A DNA stretch of 64,000 nucleotides from UBA1351 sp963677885 (GCA_963677885.1 OY782500.1:4774001-4838000); one strand, 5' to 3'. Positions 53,390-63,126 are shown, counted from the first letter of the stretch. Program-made: numbers and translations. The notes: a model not told the origin generated them from the sequence alone.

Positions 53390-53412
53390 AGTAGTACATA
53401 AGGAGATGACAC

Positions 53413-53910
53413 ATGAAGAATATTGTACTCATAGGCATGTCAGGAGCCGGGAAATCAACCCTGGGTGTACTTTTGGCAAAAGCCATGAACATGAGTTTTG
53501 TTGATACGGATTTATTAATTCAAAAGAAGGATGGCCGCCTACTTCATCAGATTATTGAAGAAGATGGCATTGGTTTTTTTAAGCAATTGGAAGAAGAGGT
53601 CCTTCTCAGTTTGAACCTGGATCATACGGTTATTGCTACGGGTGGTTCAGTCGTTTACTCAGAGTCAGGAATGAAACATTTAGGAAATGGCGGGAAGATT
53701 GTCTTTTTGGATGTTGCCTATGAAGAGATTGAAAGGCGGATACACTCCATAACAACCAGAGGTATAGTCATGGCCAAGGGTCAGACCCTGAAGAGTGTGT
53801 TTGAAGAGCGCTATGATAAATATAGAGAATACAGTCAGATTATTTTAAAAGTAGATAAAAAAAACATAGAAGAGACAATTGCAGAATTGATTAATGAGTT
53901 GGAAGCTTAA
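53413..53910 (+). CDS. aroK: Shikimate kinase
   Basis: This 165-residue P-loop kinase has the Walker A GMSGAGKST near residue 8, VDTDLLIQ near residue 33 (shikimate-binding Asp), the FFKQLEEEVL stretch and the ATGGSVVYS glycine-rich loop near residue 76. It phosphorylates shikimate on the aromatic amino-acid pathway. An Arg-containing lid motif is less typical (HSITTRGIVM). No other aro gene is near. It is followed 33 bases later by a diguanylate cyclase gene. Confidence 0.87.
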   Translation: MKNIVLIGMSGAGKSTLGVLLAKAMNMSFVDTDLLIQKKDGRLLHQIIEEDGIGFFKQLEEEVLLSLNLDHTVIATGGSVVYSESGMKHLGNGGKIVFLDVAYEEIERRIHSITTRGIVMAKGQTLKSVFEERYDKYREYSQIILKVDKKNIEETIAELINELEA

Positions 53911-53943
53911 AGTCTTGTAGAGGGGATTCTTTAGGGAGAACTT

Positions 53944-56040
53944 ATGAAAAGATCAATGCTGACACAATTTAATAAATCCATACTGATTTCAGTGGTGATG
54001 CTTTTGGCTGTCATCATTTCTTTATATGTTTTCATTGCAGATGAAGCTATTTCAAAGCTGAATGAAGAAGTGTTAATTATGCAGGCGAAAGAAGTGAGAT
54101 GGATCCTTGAGGATATCATTGATAATGGAACCGACGAACTTCGTATAATTTCAGAAAATCCAAATCTTAAGGAGTGGATGTCTGAGGGTCAGGACCAAGT
54201 ACCGGATATTGATGATTACCTTGACCTAATTGATGAACTTGATTTTGATTACTTTTATATAGCTTCAGGACAACACTTTCACTACTTCTATACCGAAAGG
54301 GTTGACGGCGAGTTTGGAGCCTTCAAAGAGTTAGAAGGTTTTAATGAGCAAATATCCAAGGAGGACTGGTTCCAGATTTTAATGAGGAATACAAGAGAAA
54401 ATCCTTATCAGGTGAATTTGGATATGGATAAAGACGATCTGAACTTGATGAACTGGATTAATTATTCTGTTTTTAATCAAGAAGAGGCAGTCGGGGGAAT
54501 TGGTGTATCCCTGTCTTATGAAGAAGTTATATCAAAAGTCCTTGATTCACAGCTGAAACAGGTAGACGCCTATGTTGTTGACCAGAGTGGGGCGGTACAG
54601 ATAGCCAAAAACAGTGATGCTGTTCAACTTAACAGTTTTGGAATGGGTCAAGAGGGAGAAACCTTAGGTCACCTTGCGGATAATGAATCCATTGATTTAA
54701 TCATCTCTACATTTTTTAGGAAAAGCGATTTGAATATCAGGGTCGTACCTATTGATGATGATAAGTTCCAAAGTCTGACATTGGTTAAGATTCCTAAGAT
54801 AAACTGGGCAGTTGTCTTATTGTATGAAGGAGGCAACATCTTAAGCCTTGATCAAATACTCATTGTTGGTTTATTATCTTTAGCTGGTGTCTTGATTATC
54901 GGCTTAATATTCACCTGGCTCCTTAGAACCAGAATCATTATGCCTTTGGAAGAATTGATTGATCACCTTCATTTCTATCAGGAGTCCGGTCAGATTATTG
55001 AAATGAAAGAGACCGGAAACGAAATCGACCGGCTGGTTGAGGTTATATCAGAACTGGAGCACCATCATCAGGAAGCCAATAATTATTTGTCAAAAAAAGT
55101 CTCTGAAAAAGAAGATGAGGTTCACAGCCTATATGCAACCATCAAAAACAACGAAAAGAATTTACGTAGACTCCTTGATAACTTGCCTATAGGAGTTATT
55201 CGCTTAGACAGTAATATGCTGCTGGTCTATGCCAATCAGGCAGCTTTTCAGATTTTTGGTGTAAAAAATATGAAGGAATATAAGGAAAACCGGATTAAAG
55301 ACCCAATCTACCCCTTTGAATCGCGAACGGCTTTTATGAAGTTCTTTGGTGATATTGATGCTTATGAGACCTTGGTTGACTATAAACTGGAGATACGGGT
55401 AAAAGCCAGAGGGCTTGTCCAGGTTCTCATAAATCTTTATCCTGTTGAGATAGATGGTGTTATATATTATGAAGGGATTATGAAAGATATTTCAAAAGAC
55501 CTGATTTACGAAAGAGAATTGATAAAACGTGCGAACTATGATAATCTTACAGGCGTATTATCAAGAACAGCATTCATTCAGAAACTGGAGGACAAGTTCA
55601 TACTACCTCCCTCAACAGAAAAAAACACCTATTTTTTCACTATAGATTTTGATTGTTTTAAAAAAGTGAATGATACTTACGGACATATTGTCGGAGATAA
55701 AGTCCTTAAAAGAATATCGGAGCTCCTGATGGTTCATATTGGTGATCATGGTTTTGTCGGTCGCATAGGTGGTGATGAGTTCGCTGCTTATCTGGAAGTT
55801 GGTCTAGAGGATTCTGTTGAGAAAATAGCCGCCGATATGCTACATAAAGTTGCAGGAACAACGATAGGATATAAGCAATACCATATCCAGGTAACCATTA
55901 GTATCGGTTGTACCCTCATTACAAAAAATGATGAGTTTGAAAATATTTATTATCGAAGTGATCAAGCCTTGTATAAGGCAAAGGAATTAGGAAAAAATAT
56001 GTTGATACTATACGAAGATATAGAGAAAGGCCTTACATGA
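53944..56040 (+). CDS. Membrane diguanylate cyclase with extracytoplasmic sensor, HAMP-like, PAS and GGDEF domains
   Basis: This 698-residue protein has a membrane helix near residues 14-36, an extracytoplasmic sensor to about 300, a second helix near 305-330, a HAMP-like linker and coiled coil to about 395, a PAS domain (LLDNLPIGVIRLD) to about 510, and a GGDEF domain with IGGDEFAAY near residue 616. The RxxD inhibitory site is absent from its usual position, so product inhibition is not expected. It makes c-di-GMP in response to an outside signal. It overlaps the CvfB-like gene by four bases. Confidence 0.9.
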   Translation: MKRSMLTQFNKSILISVVMLLAVIISLYVFIADEAISKLNEEVLIMQAKEVRWILEDIIDNGTDELRIISENPNLKEWMSEGQDQVPDIDDYLDLIDELDFDYFYIASGQHFHYFYTERVDGEFGAFKELEGFNEQISKEDWFQILMRNTRENPYQVNLDMDKDDLNLMNWINYSVFNQEEAVGGIGVSLSYEEVISKVLDSQLKQVDAYVVDQSGAVQIAKNSDAVQLNSFGMGQEGETLGHLADNESIDLIISTFFRKSDLNIRVVPIDDDKFQSLTLVKIPKINWAVVLLYEGGNILSLDQILIVGLLSLAGVLIIGLIFTWLLRTRIIMPLEELIDHLHFYQESGQIIEMKETGNEIDRLVEVISELEHHHQEANNYLSKKVSEKEDEVHSLYATIKNNEKNLRRLLDNLPIGVIRLDSNMLLVYANQAAFQIFGVKNMKEYKENRIKDPIYPFESRTAFMKFFGDIDAYETLVDYKLEIRVKARGLVQVLINLYPVEIDGVIYYEGIMKDISKDLIYERELIKRANYDNLTGVLSRTAFIQKLEDKFILPPSTEKNTYFFTIDFDCFKKVNDTYGHIVGDKVLKRISELLMVHIGDHGFVGRIGGDEFAAYLEVGLEDSVEKIAADMLHKVAGTTIGYKQYHIQVTISIGCTLITKNDEFENIYYRSDQALYKAKELGKNMLILYEDIEKGLT

Positions 56041-56870
56041 TAAAAATCGGAGAAACAAGACAGTTGACTGTCATTAAAAAAACAGACTTTGGTGTCTACT
56101 TGGGAGAAAACATGGATGAAGAGTCAGGAGTTTTGCTTCCTAAAAACCAGGTACCGGATGATACAGATGTCAGTGATAATCTTACCGTCTTTATTTATAA
56201 AGATTCAGAAGACCGGCTGATTGCCACAACAAGTACACCTCTTATCCAAATTGGTCAGATTAAGAAGTTGAAAGTTGTTGAAACAACAAAAATCGGAGCC
56301 TTTATGGACTGGGGACTTGTTAAAGACCTCTTACTGCCATTTAAAGAGCAGGTCGGCAAGGTCAAAGAGGGTAATTCCTATTTAGTGGGTCTATATGTAG
56401 ATAAGTCTGAAAGACTTTGTGCGACCATGAGGATTCAGAATTTACTTTCTTATGATCATAACTATCAAGCCAATGATCAGGTAGAGGGAATTGTTTACAA
56501 TGTTCATGAAGATTTAGGAGTCTTTGTTGCTGTTGATGACAAATACCCTGGTTTGTTACCGGAAAAGGAAGTCACCAAGCCATATAAGAAAGGTGAAAGA
56601 GTTAGCCTAAAGGTTGCACGAGTTCAAAAAGACGGAAAAATGGACCTTACAACAAAGGTAGGTGGCTTTGATCAAATGGATGCAGATGCAAGTGCCTTAT
56701 TGGAAGCCCTTAAAGATAATGGAGGTGTGCTTGAGCTAACAGATAAAACAGACAAGGACATTATCAATGAAGAGCTTGGCATGAGTAAACGTGCATTTAA
56801 AAGAGCGGTCGGACGTTTGATGAAGAGCGGCCAACTGGTCCAAAGTGATAAGGATATTCGCCTGAAATAA
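56037..56870 (+). CDS. CvfB/YitL-family S1-domain RNA-binding protein
   Basis: This 277-residue protein consists of three S1-like OB-fold repeats (near residues 3-60, 68-130 and 145-200) followed by a winged-helix-like C-terminus (ELTDKTDKDIINEELGMSKRAFKRAVGRLMKSGQL). That layout matches CvfB of staphylococci and YitL of Bacillus, which bind RNA and affect virulence or gene expression. The ATG overlaps the end of the diguanylate cyclase gene, so c-di-GMP and RNA control may be coupled here. Confidence 0.88.
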   Translation: MIKIGETRQLTVIKKTDFGVYLGENMDEESGVLLPKNQVPDDTDVSDNLTVFIYKDSEDRLIATTSTPLIQIGQIKKLKVVETTKIGAFMDWGLVKDLLLPFKEQVGKVKEGNSYLVGLYVDKSERLCATMRIQNLLSYDHNYQANDQVEGIVYNVHEDLGVFVAVDDKYPGLLPEKEVTKPYKKGERVSLKVARVQKDGKMDLTTKVGGFDQMDADASALLEALKDNGGVLELTDKTDKDIINEELGMSKRAFKRAVGRLMKSGQLVQSDKDIRLK

Positions 56871-56881
56871 AAGAAAATACC

Positions 56882-56964
56882 AAAGGTATTTCGCCCCCTA
56901 TTGACGAAATGCCTTTCAGATGTTAAACTTTAACCCAATAAGCACTTTCGCACTTTAAAGTGCT
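56882..56964 (+). other. Leader stem-loops between the CvfB-like and aldolase genes
   Basis: AAAGGTATTTCG (56882-56893) pairs with CGAAATGCCTTT (56905-56916) with one wobble, without a T-run after it. GCACTTTAAAGTGC (56950-56963) is a perfect palindrome. The first may be a weak terminator of the CvfB-like gene and the second an operator or a leader hairpin of the aldolase gene. Nothing else was recognised here. Confidence 0.5.
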
Positions 56965-57033
56965 AAGTAAAAAGTGGCGAATAAATTGGGGCAATACTAC
57001 CCCGGTTATGCATGGTAATTGGAGGAAAGATTC

Positions 57034-58023
57034 ATGTTAGAGCAAATACAAAAGAAGGGGAGTCTCCTTTCTTACAGAAAAGATATTCGGGTTTTAGACT
57101 GTACCATTAGGGATGGAGGTCTGATGAATGATTTCCGTTTTGATGACCAGTTCGTAAAGAATGTTTATAACGCCAATGTACAGGCTGGTGTTGATTATAT
57201 GGAATTTGGCTATAAAGGGTCCAAAAATGTGTTTAATGAAGATGACTTTGGTTGCTGGAAGTTTACCACAGAAGAGGATCTTAGACGAATTGTCGGCAAT
57301 AATGATACAGATCTTAAAATCAGTGTTATGGCAGATGTAGGCAGAACTGATTTTCATCATGATATATTACCACGGTCAGAAAGCGTCATTGACTTGATTC
57401 GTGTAGCCTGTTATATACATCAGATACCTTCAGCCCTTGAAATGGTTGAAGATTTTCACGCCAAAGGTTATGAGACTTCAGTTAACATAATGGCTGTGTC
57501 TCATGTGACAGAGAGGGATTTAGATGAGGCTCTTGATGTTTTAGGCCAGTCAAAAGTGGATTACATCTATCTGGTTGATTCCTTTGGAGCCTACTATCCT
57601 GAACAGATTAGAGCCTTAGCCAACAAGTACCTGGCAGTTGGGGAAAAATATGAAAAGGTTATTGGTATACACGCTCACAATAATCAACAGCTGGCCTTTG
57701 CCAATACTATTGAAGCCTTGACTATTGGGGTTAGTATGTTGGATGCAACCATTACCAGTCTGGGAAGAGGTGCAGGAAACTGTCCTTTGGAAATACTTTT
57801 AGGTTTTCTTCGTAATCCAAAGTATAACCAGCGCCCCGTACTTAAAGTAGTTGAGGAAGATATTCCTAAGCTTAGGGAAGCAGGTATCTCATGGGGATAT
57901 GATATACCCTATATGATAACCGGTCAGATGAATATGCATCCAAGATCTGCTCTGAAATTGGTTGGAAGTGAGGAATGGGAGCATTTCGTTGATTTTTATG
58001 ATGAAATGACCATTGAAGACTAG
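57034..58023 (+). CDS. HMGL-like aldolase/synthase domain protein
   Basis: The start is ATG 57034 after TGGAGG; 329 residues. It has the DRE-TIM metallolyase fold: VLDCTIRDGGLMND near residue 24 (metal Asp and Arg), SVNIMAVSH, and metal His in GIHAHNNQQLAFANT, then TSLGRGAGNCPLE. Relatives include 4-hydroxy-2-oxovalerate aldolase and isopropylmalate synthase catalytic domains. The substrate is unknown; similar genes occur with polysaccharide or nucleotide-sugar genes. It is transcribed alone. Confidence 0.85.
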   Translation: MLEQIQKKGSLLSYRKDIRVLDCTIRDGGLMNDFRFDDQFVKNVYNANVQAGVDYMEFGYKGSKNVFNEDDFGCWKFTTEEDLRRIVGNNDTDLKISVMADVGRTDFHHDILPRSESVIDLIRVACYIHQIPSALEMVEDFHAKGYETSVNIMAVSHVTERDLDEALDVLGQSKVDYIYLVDSFGAYYPEQIRALANKYLAVGEKYEKVIGIHAHNNQQLAFANTIEALTIGVSMLDATITSLGRGAGNCPLEILLGFLRNPKYNQRPVLKVVEEDIPKLREAGISWGYDIPYMITGQMNMHPRSALKLVGSEEWEHFVDFYDEMTIED

Positions 58024-58080
58024 GGCATTCTATAAATAAAAGTAACCAATAAAGTGAATGACTGTATTAAAAATATGAAC

Positions 58081-58111
58081 CGACCACTGAATGGTAGATG
58101 AAAATCTATGG
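58081..58111 (+). terminator. Rho-independent terminator after the HMGL-like gene
   Basis: CGACCAC (58081-58087) pairs with GTGGTCG (58097-58103); inner pairs TAGAT/ATCTA close on a GAAA loop, and eight T residues follow. Confidence 0.88.
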
Positions 58112-58244
58112 ATTTGGTGGTCGTTTTTTTTGGGGCTTTACCAAACAATATTCATATATTATAATATAAAGATAATGAAAACACGTCACTGATTTTGACT
58201 TAAGAGACTTTAACTGTCTCAAAATAACTTCAAGGAGATTTACT

Positions 58245-58922
58245 ATGTTTAATGTTAGCATATCAGCAGCTTTTACAGGAGGCTTTTTAACCTTTTTTTC
58301 GGCATGTGTTCTTCCTCTTTTGCCCTTGTATTTCTCATATATGGCAGGTGAGGCTTTATCTGAAAATGACAGGGAATCAAGAATTAAGCTCATGGTCAAC
58401 AGTATTGGCTTTGTTATTGGACTTTCAATATTAAATATATTAATCGGGTTTGGAGCCAGGTTTATGTCAGATTTTTTAATAAGAAACAAAGAATTCATGA
58501 GAATTGCCGGAGGTTCTCTGCTGCTCTTGTTTGGGATTTATTTTGTGTCCATGAAGCACATACCTTTCCTGGAAAGAGACAGGAAGGTGACTTACAAAAG
58601 CTATTCACCAAGTTTTCTAAAATCAATTGTCCTGGGATTTACTTTTTCATTGGGATGGAGTGCCTGTAATGGACCAATTGTGGCATCTATTGCCCTCATA
58701 GCATCCTTTCAACAAGACTATCTTCGTGCAGGAGGCTTGATGTTGGTTTACTCCTCGGGGTTTGCCCTGCCTTTCCTCTTGGCTGCTTTTGCTGCTGGTA
58801 AGGCCTATAATAAATTTAAGGCTATCAATAAACACTTGGGAAAAATAAAAATTGTATCGGGTATTGTTTTGATCATTATGGGCCTGATGATGCTCTTGGA
58901 TAAGATGTATATTTTTATGTAA
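58245..58922 (+). CDS. Second CcdA-like membrane protein, with altered Cys contexts
   Basis: This 225-residue protein has six hydrophobic helices and belongs to the DsbD/CcdA family. The redox Cys contexts are FFSACVLPLLPLYFSYMAG and GWSACNGP; in both, the usual Pro before Cys is Ala. Canonical CcdA, such as the one at 16565, has SPC and TPC. The change may alter the redox potential or partner. No thioredoxin-like partner or cytochrome c gene is adjacent. AAGGAG precedes the ATG. Confidence 0.85.
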   Translation: MFNVSISAAFTGGFLTFFSACVLPLLPLYFSYMAGEALSENDRESRIKLMVNSIGFVIGLSILNILIGFGARFMSDFLIRNKEFMRIAGGSLLLLFGIYFVSMKHIPFLERDRKVTYKSYSPSFLKSIVLGFTFSLGWSACNGPIVASIALIASFQQDYLRAGGLMLVYSSGFALPFLLAAFAAGKAYNKFKAINKHLGKIKIVSGIVLIIMGLMMLLDKMYIFM

Positions 58923-59002
58923 TCTGAATATGAGTCTTTTCATAGGGCTTGATAAATAAGTCGTAATTAACAGGAAAATTATATAATTTTATGGTATAAT
59001 GG

Positions 59003-59058
59003 TTAATGTATCAGCAAGGCTCCTGGAAGGGTAATTATGAGCTTTGGTGATACATTAA
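59003..59058 (+). other. Stem-loop in the mcsA leader
   Basis: TTAATGTATCA (59003-59013) pairs perfectly with TGATACATTAA (59048-59058), and AGGCTC/GAGCTT extends it inward. A TATAAT (58995-59000) lies just upstream, so the hairpin would be at the 5' end of the mcsAB-clpC mRNA. It does not end in a T-run. It may stabilise the mRNA, sense temperature or bind a protein. Confidence 0.6.
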
Positions 59059-59103
59059 TCATATACGAGATTAACCAGCCATATATGGAATGGAGGTGAT
59101 TTT

Positions 59104-59601
59104 ATGATATGTGAAGTTTGCCATAAAGAAAAAGCCAGTGTTTTTTTAACCGAGATTATCAACGGTAAAAAGGTTGAATTACATCTTTGTAATACTTGTG
59201 CAGCCAAAGAAAAATCCCGGATGTATGCTGAGGATTCTTTCCAACAGTTCCTAAGTGGTCTCTTAAAGTTATCACAAACTGAAAGTGGCCAGGAAGAGGT
59301 TGCCGGCCATCAATGCCCAGTATGTAAGATGACTTTGGATGATTTTAGAAAACATTCCAAACTGGGGTGTGGTCAGTGTTATGAGGTTTTCAGACCCTAT
59401 ATTAAACATGTTGTAAAATCTGTTCAAGGTGGATCATCCCATTCAGGAAAGAAACCAATGAGACAGAATGAGCAAGTCATTAGGAAAGAATACATAGAGA
59501 AGTTGGAGTCTGACCTGAAACTGGCTATTATGGAAGAAGACTATGAGAAAGCAGCTCTTCTTAGAGATGAACTGAAAGGCTTAAGGGAGGAAGAGGAATG
59601 A
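59104..59601 (+). CDS. mcsA: McsA, activator of the protein arginine kinase
   Basis: This 165-residue protein has four CxxC-type zinc motifs (CEVC near 3, CNTC near 29, CPVC near 76, CGQC near 93) and a C-terminal UVR motif (EEDYEKAALLRDELKGL). It stimulates McsB and regulates ClpC. GGAGGTGA lies upstream. It overlaps mcsB by four bases. No ctsR gene precedes it, unlike the standard ctsR-mcsA-mcsB-clpC order. Confidence 0.94.
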   Translation: MICEVCHKEKASVFLTEIINGKKVELHLCNTCAAKEKSRMYAEDSFQQFLSGLLKLSQTESGQEEVAGHQCPVCKMTLDDFRKHSKLGCGQCYEVFRPYIKHVVKSVQGGSSHSGKKPMRQNEQVIRKEYIEKLESDLKLAIMEEDYEKAALLRDELKGLREEEE

Positions 59602-60638
59602 GCAAGTGGTATCATGCCAAAGACAGTGACTACCCAGGTGTTATTATGTCCTCTCGAGTAAGATTGGCTAGAAATCTAAAGGATTTCCCTTTTCCCAATC
59701 AAATGACATCTGATCAAGGTCTACGCTTGGTTAAAGAAATCTCTGAAGCATTAGATAAAACCCAGATAGGCGACAAGGTTTATCATGGAAGATATATGGA
59801 CCAGATTCCATCTCTTGACAAAGTTGCCCTTATGGAAGAACATATAATCAGTCCAGCTTTCATTAATTCCAATATGCCCCGGGGTATAGTGGCCAGTGAA
59901 GATGAAAGTTCCAGTATCATGATCAATGAAGAGGATCATTTACGGATTCAGGCCATGACTTTTGGAGCTGACTTAAAGAAAGTCTATGATGAGGCCAATC
60001 GTTTGGATGATTTTATTGAAGAAATATTTGATTATGCCTATGATGAAGAGTTTGGCTATTTGACTGCCTGTCCGACTAATCTTGGTACTGGTCTGAGAGC
60101 ATCTTATATGATCCATGTGCCAGCACTTGAAGCCTCCGGCCAGTTGAGAATAATCCTGGATGCTATAGGTAAGTTTGGTATTACATTTAGAGGTATCTAT
60201 GGTGAAAGCTCTGAACCCATAGGCAGTGTTTTTCAGATTAGTAATCAAGTCACTTTAGGTTTCAATGAAAAAGAGATTATGGATAATCTGAATTCAGTAA
60301 CCATGCAGATTGTTGATCAGGAAATGAAAGTCAGAGAAAAACTTTTGACTGAAAAACCCTTAGAGTTTGAAGACTCCATATACAGGTCCTACGGACTCCT
60401 CAAATATGCCAGAGTCATATCCTCCAAGGAGACTATGACCCTGCTCTCTGATATCAAACTTGGCTTTGAACTTGGAATCCTTAAGACAGACTCATATAGC
60501 AACATTAATATTTTTGAATTGATGACCAACATTCAACCTGCCAATTTACAGAAAATTGAGAAACGACCATTGGATGTAGAAGAAAGAGATATAGCAAGAG
60601 CTAATTACATTAGAAAAATGATACCTGACGTTAAATAA
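59598..60638 (+). CDS. mcsB: Protein arginine kinase McsB
   Basis: This 346-residue phosphagen-kinase-fold enzyme phosphorylates Arg residues of proteins to mark them for ClpCP. Characteristic motifs are SSRVRLARNLKDFPFP near residue 19, TACPTNLGTGLRASYMIHVP near residue 155, GESSEPIGSVFQISNQ near 203 and a C-terminal docking part. The ATG overlaps the mcsA stop. It sits between mcsA and clpC in one operon. Confidence 0.95.
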   Translation: MSKWYHAKDSDYPGVIMSSRVRLARNLKDFPFPNQMTSDQGLRLVKEISEALDKTQIGDKVYHGRYMDQIPSLDKVALMEEHIISPAFINSNMPRGIVASEDESSSIMINEEDHLRIQAMTFGADLKKVYDEANRLDDFIEEIFDYAYDEEFGYLTACPTNLGTGLRASYMIHVPALEASGQLRIILDAIGKFGITFRGIYGESSEPIGSVFQISNQVTLGFNEKEIMDNLNSVTMQIVDQEMKVREKLLTEKPLEFEDSIYRSYGLLKYARVISSKETMTLLSDIKLGFELGILKTDSYSNINIFELMTNIQPANLQKIEKRPLDVEERDIARANYIRKMIPDVK

Positions 60639-60684
60639 TTAAAGTGCAATAGATTTTTTGCATTACAGCAGAGGAGGTAAGAGC

Positions 60685-63126
60685 ATGACAAACCGTTTTA
60701 CAGACAAAGCTCAAAACGCCATTAATTACGCCAAAGAACTAGCCAAAGAGTTTGGACATTCCTATGTAGGTACTGAACATTTACTTTTAGGACTTCTAAA
60801 AGAGACAGAAGGAGTTGCTTCCATGGTTTTGCTGAATCAAGGCATCACCTTTGAAACTGTCAAAGAAAAGATGGAAGACCTTATGGGAAACAGCCAGGTT
60901 TCAGTTTCTGAACCAGACGGTTATACACCAAGAGTGCGTAAGATTCTTGAAATGTCCCTTAAGGAAGCCTTGTATATGAATACAAGTCTTATTGGGACCG
61001 AGCATATATTGATCTCTCTATTGAAGGAACAGGATTCTATGGCTACCAGACTCATTGAGGTCATTGGTGGCTCCAAACAGAAGATATACAATGATATTCT
61101 TAGAACCATAGGCAAGGAAAGCAAATCTCAAAAACTTAAACAAAATTCGGGAACCAAAGAAGAAACCTCCAAGACGCCAACCCTTGATCAGTTCAGTAAT
61201 GATTTGACTGCTATGGCTAAGAATAATGAATTTGACCCTATTATCGGACGGGATAAGGAAATTGAACGTATTATTCAAATCCTTTCCAGAAGAACCAAGA
61301 ATAATCCGTGTCTTGTAGGTGAACCAGGTGTTGGAAAGACAGCTATTACTGAAGGTTTGGCCCAGCGTATTGTTGATGGGAATATACCTGAACTCTTAAA
61401 GGGAAAACGTGTAGTTTCTCTTGATCTATCATCAATGGTTGCAGGTTCCAAGTACAGAGGTGAGTTTGAGGAACGTATTAAGAAGGCGATTGCCGAGATA
61501 AAAGAAGTAGGCAATGTCATTATATTCATTGATGAGATTCATACGATTGTCGGTGCAGGTGCTGCTGAGGGAGCAATTGATGCCTCCAATATTTTGAAGC
61601 CAAGTCTTGCTAGAGGCGAGGTTCAGTTGATTGGAGCTACAACAATGGATGAGTACAGGAAACACATTGAGAAAGATCCTGCTCTTGAGCGTCGTTTCCA
61701 ACCTGTTAAAGTTGAAGAACCTTCAGAAGAAGAAGCTGTTCAGATTCTTTTTGGCCTTAGAACCATGTATGAAGACCATCACCAGGTGAAGATTACAGAT
61801 GAGGCCCTCTATGAAGCTGTTAAATTAAGTAATCGCTATATTACGGATAGATTTTTACCGGATAAGGCCATTGATGTTATTGATGAAGCTTCCAGTAAGG
61901 TCCGACTTAAAACTTATACAGCTCCTCCAGAAATCAAGGAACTGGAAAAAGAATATGATGACCTGGAGACAGAAAAAGAAGATTCCATTAAAAATGAGGC
62001 CTACGAAAGAGCCGGTGAGATTAAGATTCGTCAAAACGAAATTAAGATTCAACTGGATGGGCTTAAACAGGATTGGGAGCAGACCAATTCAGAAAAATCC
62101 TTAGTTGTTGATGAGGAAATTGTTGCCAACATTATTAGTGGTTGGACTTCTATACCTATTCAAAAACTGACTGAGGAAGAGGGAGAACGCCTTAAGAATT
62201 TAGAGGGTGTTCTTCATGAGCGAGTCGTAGGCCAGGATGACGCAGTGACTGCTGTTTCTAAAGCCATCCGTAGAGGCCGTGTGGGACTAAAGGATCCTAA
62301 ACGGCCTATAGGATCATTCCTTTTCCTAGGGCCAACTGGTGTTGGTAAAACTGAGCTTACCAAGGCACTTGCAGAAGCACTCTTTGGTGATGAGCATTCT
62401 CTCATTCGTGTTGATATGAGTGAATATATGGAGAAGCACAGCGTATCGAAACTTATCGGTTCACCTCCAGGTTATGTTGGATATGATGAAGGTGGCCAGC
62501 TGAGTGAGAAGATCCGAAGGAAACCTTATTCAGTTATTCTTTTTGATGAAATCGAGAAAGCCCATCCGGATGTTTTTAATATCCTTTTGCAGGTACTGGA
62601 TGACGGACATGTTACAGATGCCCAGGGGCGGAGAATTGACTTTAAGAACACTGTTATTATCATGACTTCCAATATTGGGGCAAGAAATATTGTTGCTCCA
62701 AAAAAATTGGGTTTCAAACAGGAAGATGACAGAGAAAAGAATCATCAGGATATGAAGAAGAATGTTATGGATGAGGTTAAGAAGTTGTTTAGACCTGAAT
62801 TCCTTAACAGAATAGACGAGGTCATTGTCTTCCATTCTCTGAGCAAAGACAATATCCAGGAAATCGTTGGTATTATGTTTAACCAATTGGCGAAGAGAAT
62901 GTTTGACAATCTCAAAATCGTTATCCAACTGGATGAGAGCGCCAAAGAATATATTGCCAAGGAAGGTTATGAGGAAATATATGGTGCAAGGCCCCTTAAA
63001 CGTGCTATTCAGTCGAAAATTGAAGACAGATTGGCAGAAGAAATCCTGGATGGAAGAATCAAGGAAGGGGATAAAGTATCTGTAATTTGTAAGGAAGACC
63101 TTATCGAATTTACTGTGATAGAATAA
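60685..63126 (+). CDS. clpC: ATP-dependent Clp protease ATP-binding subunit ClpC
   Basis: The start is ATG 60685 after GAGGAGG; 813 residues. It has the N-terminal Clp repeats (ALNYAKEL-like, LLLGLLKETEG), AAA1 Walker A GEPGVGKTAI near residue 210, a middle region with a UVR-like motif (about residues 420-450), AAA2 Walker A GPTGVGKTEL, and the ClpP-docking loop and D2 C-domain. Partner of ClpP in degrading arginine-phosphorylated proteins. Followed 88 bases later by a small unknown gene. Confidence 0.96.
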   Translation: MTNRFTDKAQNAINYAKELAKEFGHSYVGTEHLLLGLLKETEGVASMVLLNQGITFETVKEKMEDLMGNSQVSVSEPDGYTPRVRKILEMSLKEALYMNTSLIGTEHILISLLKEQDSMATRLIEVIGGSKQKIYNDILRTIGKESKSQKLKQNSGTKEETSKTPTLDQFSNDLTAMAKNNEFDPIIGRDKEIERIIQILSRRTKNNPCLVGEPGVGKTAITEGLAQRIVDGNIPELLKGKRVVSLDLSSMVAGSKYRGEFEERIKKAIAEIKEVGNVIIFIDEIHTIVGAGAAEGAIDASNILKPSLARGEVQLIGATTMDEYRKHIEKDPALERRFQPVKVEEPSEEEAVQILFGLRTMYEDHHQVKITDEALYEAVKLSNRYITDRFLPDKAIDVIDEASSKVRLKTYTAPPEIKELEKEYDDLETEKEDSIKNEAYERAGEIKIRQNEIKIQLDGLKQDWEQTNSEKSLVVDEEIVANIISGWTSIPIQKLTEEEGERLKNLEGVLHERVVGQDDAVTAVSKAIRRGRVGLKDPKRPIGSFLFLGPTGVGKTELTKALAEALFGDEHSLIRVDMSEYMEKHSVSKLIGSPPGYVGYDEGGQLSEKIRRKPYSVILFDEIEKAHPDVFNILLQVLDDGHVTDAQGRRIDFKNTVIIMTSNIGARNIVAPKKLGFKQEDDREKNHQDMKKNVMDEVKKLFRPEFLNRIDEVIVFHSLSKDNIQEIVGIMFNQLAKRMFDNLKIVIQLDESAKEYIAKEGYEEIYGARPLKRAIQSKIEDRLAEEILDGRIKEGDKVSVICKEDLIEFTVIE

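Noticed and set aside
59003..59058. T-box or known riboswitch in the mcsA leader
   Set aside because: No T-box sequence, specifier loop or terminator; only a simple long stem is visible.
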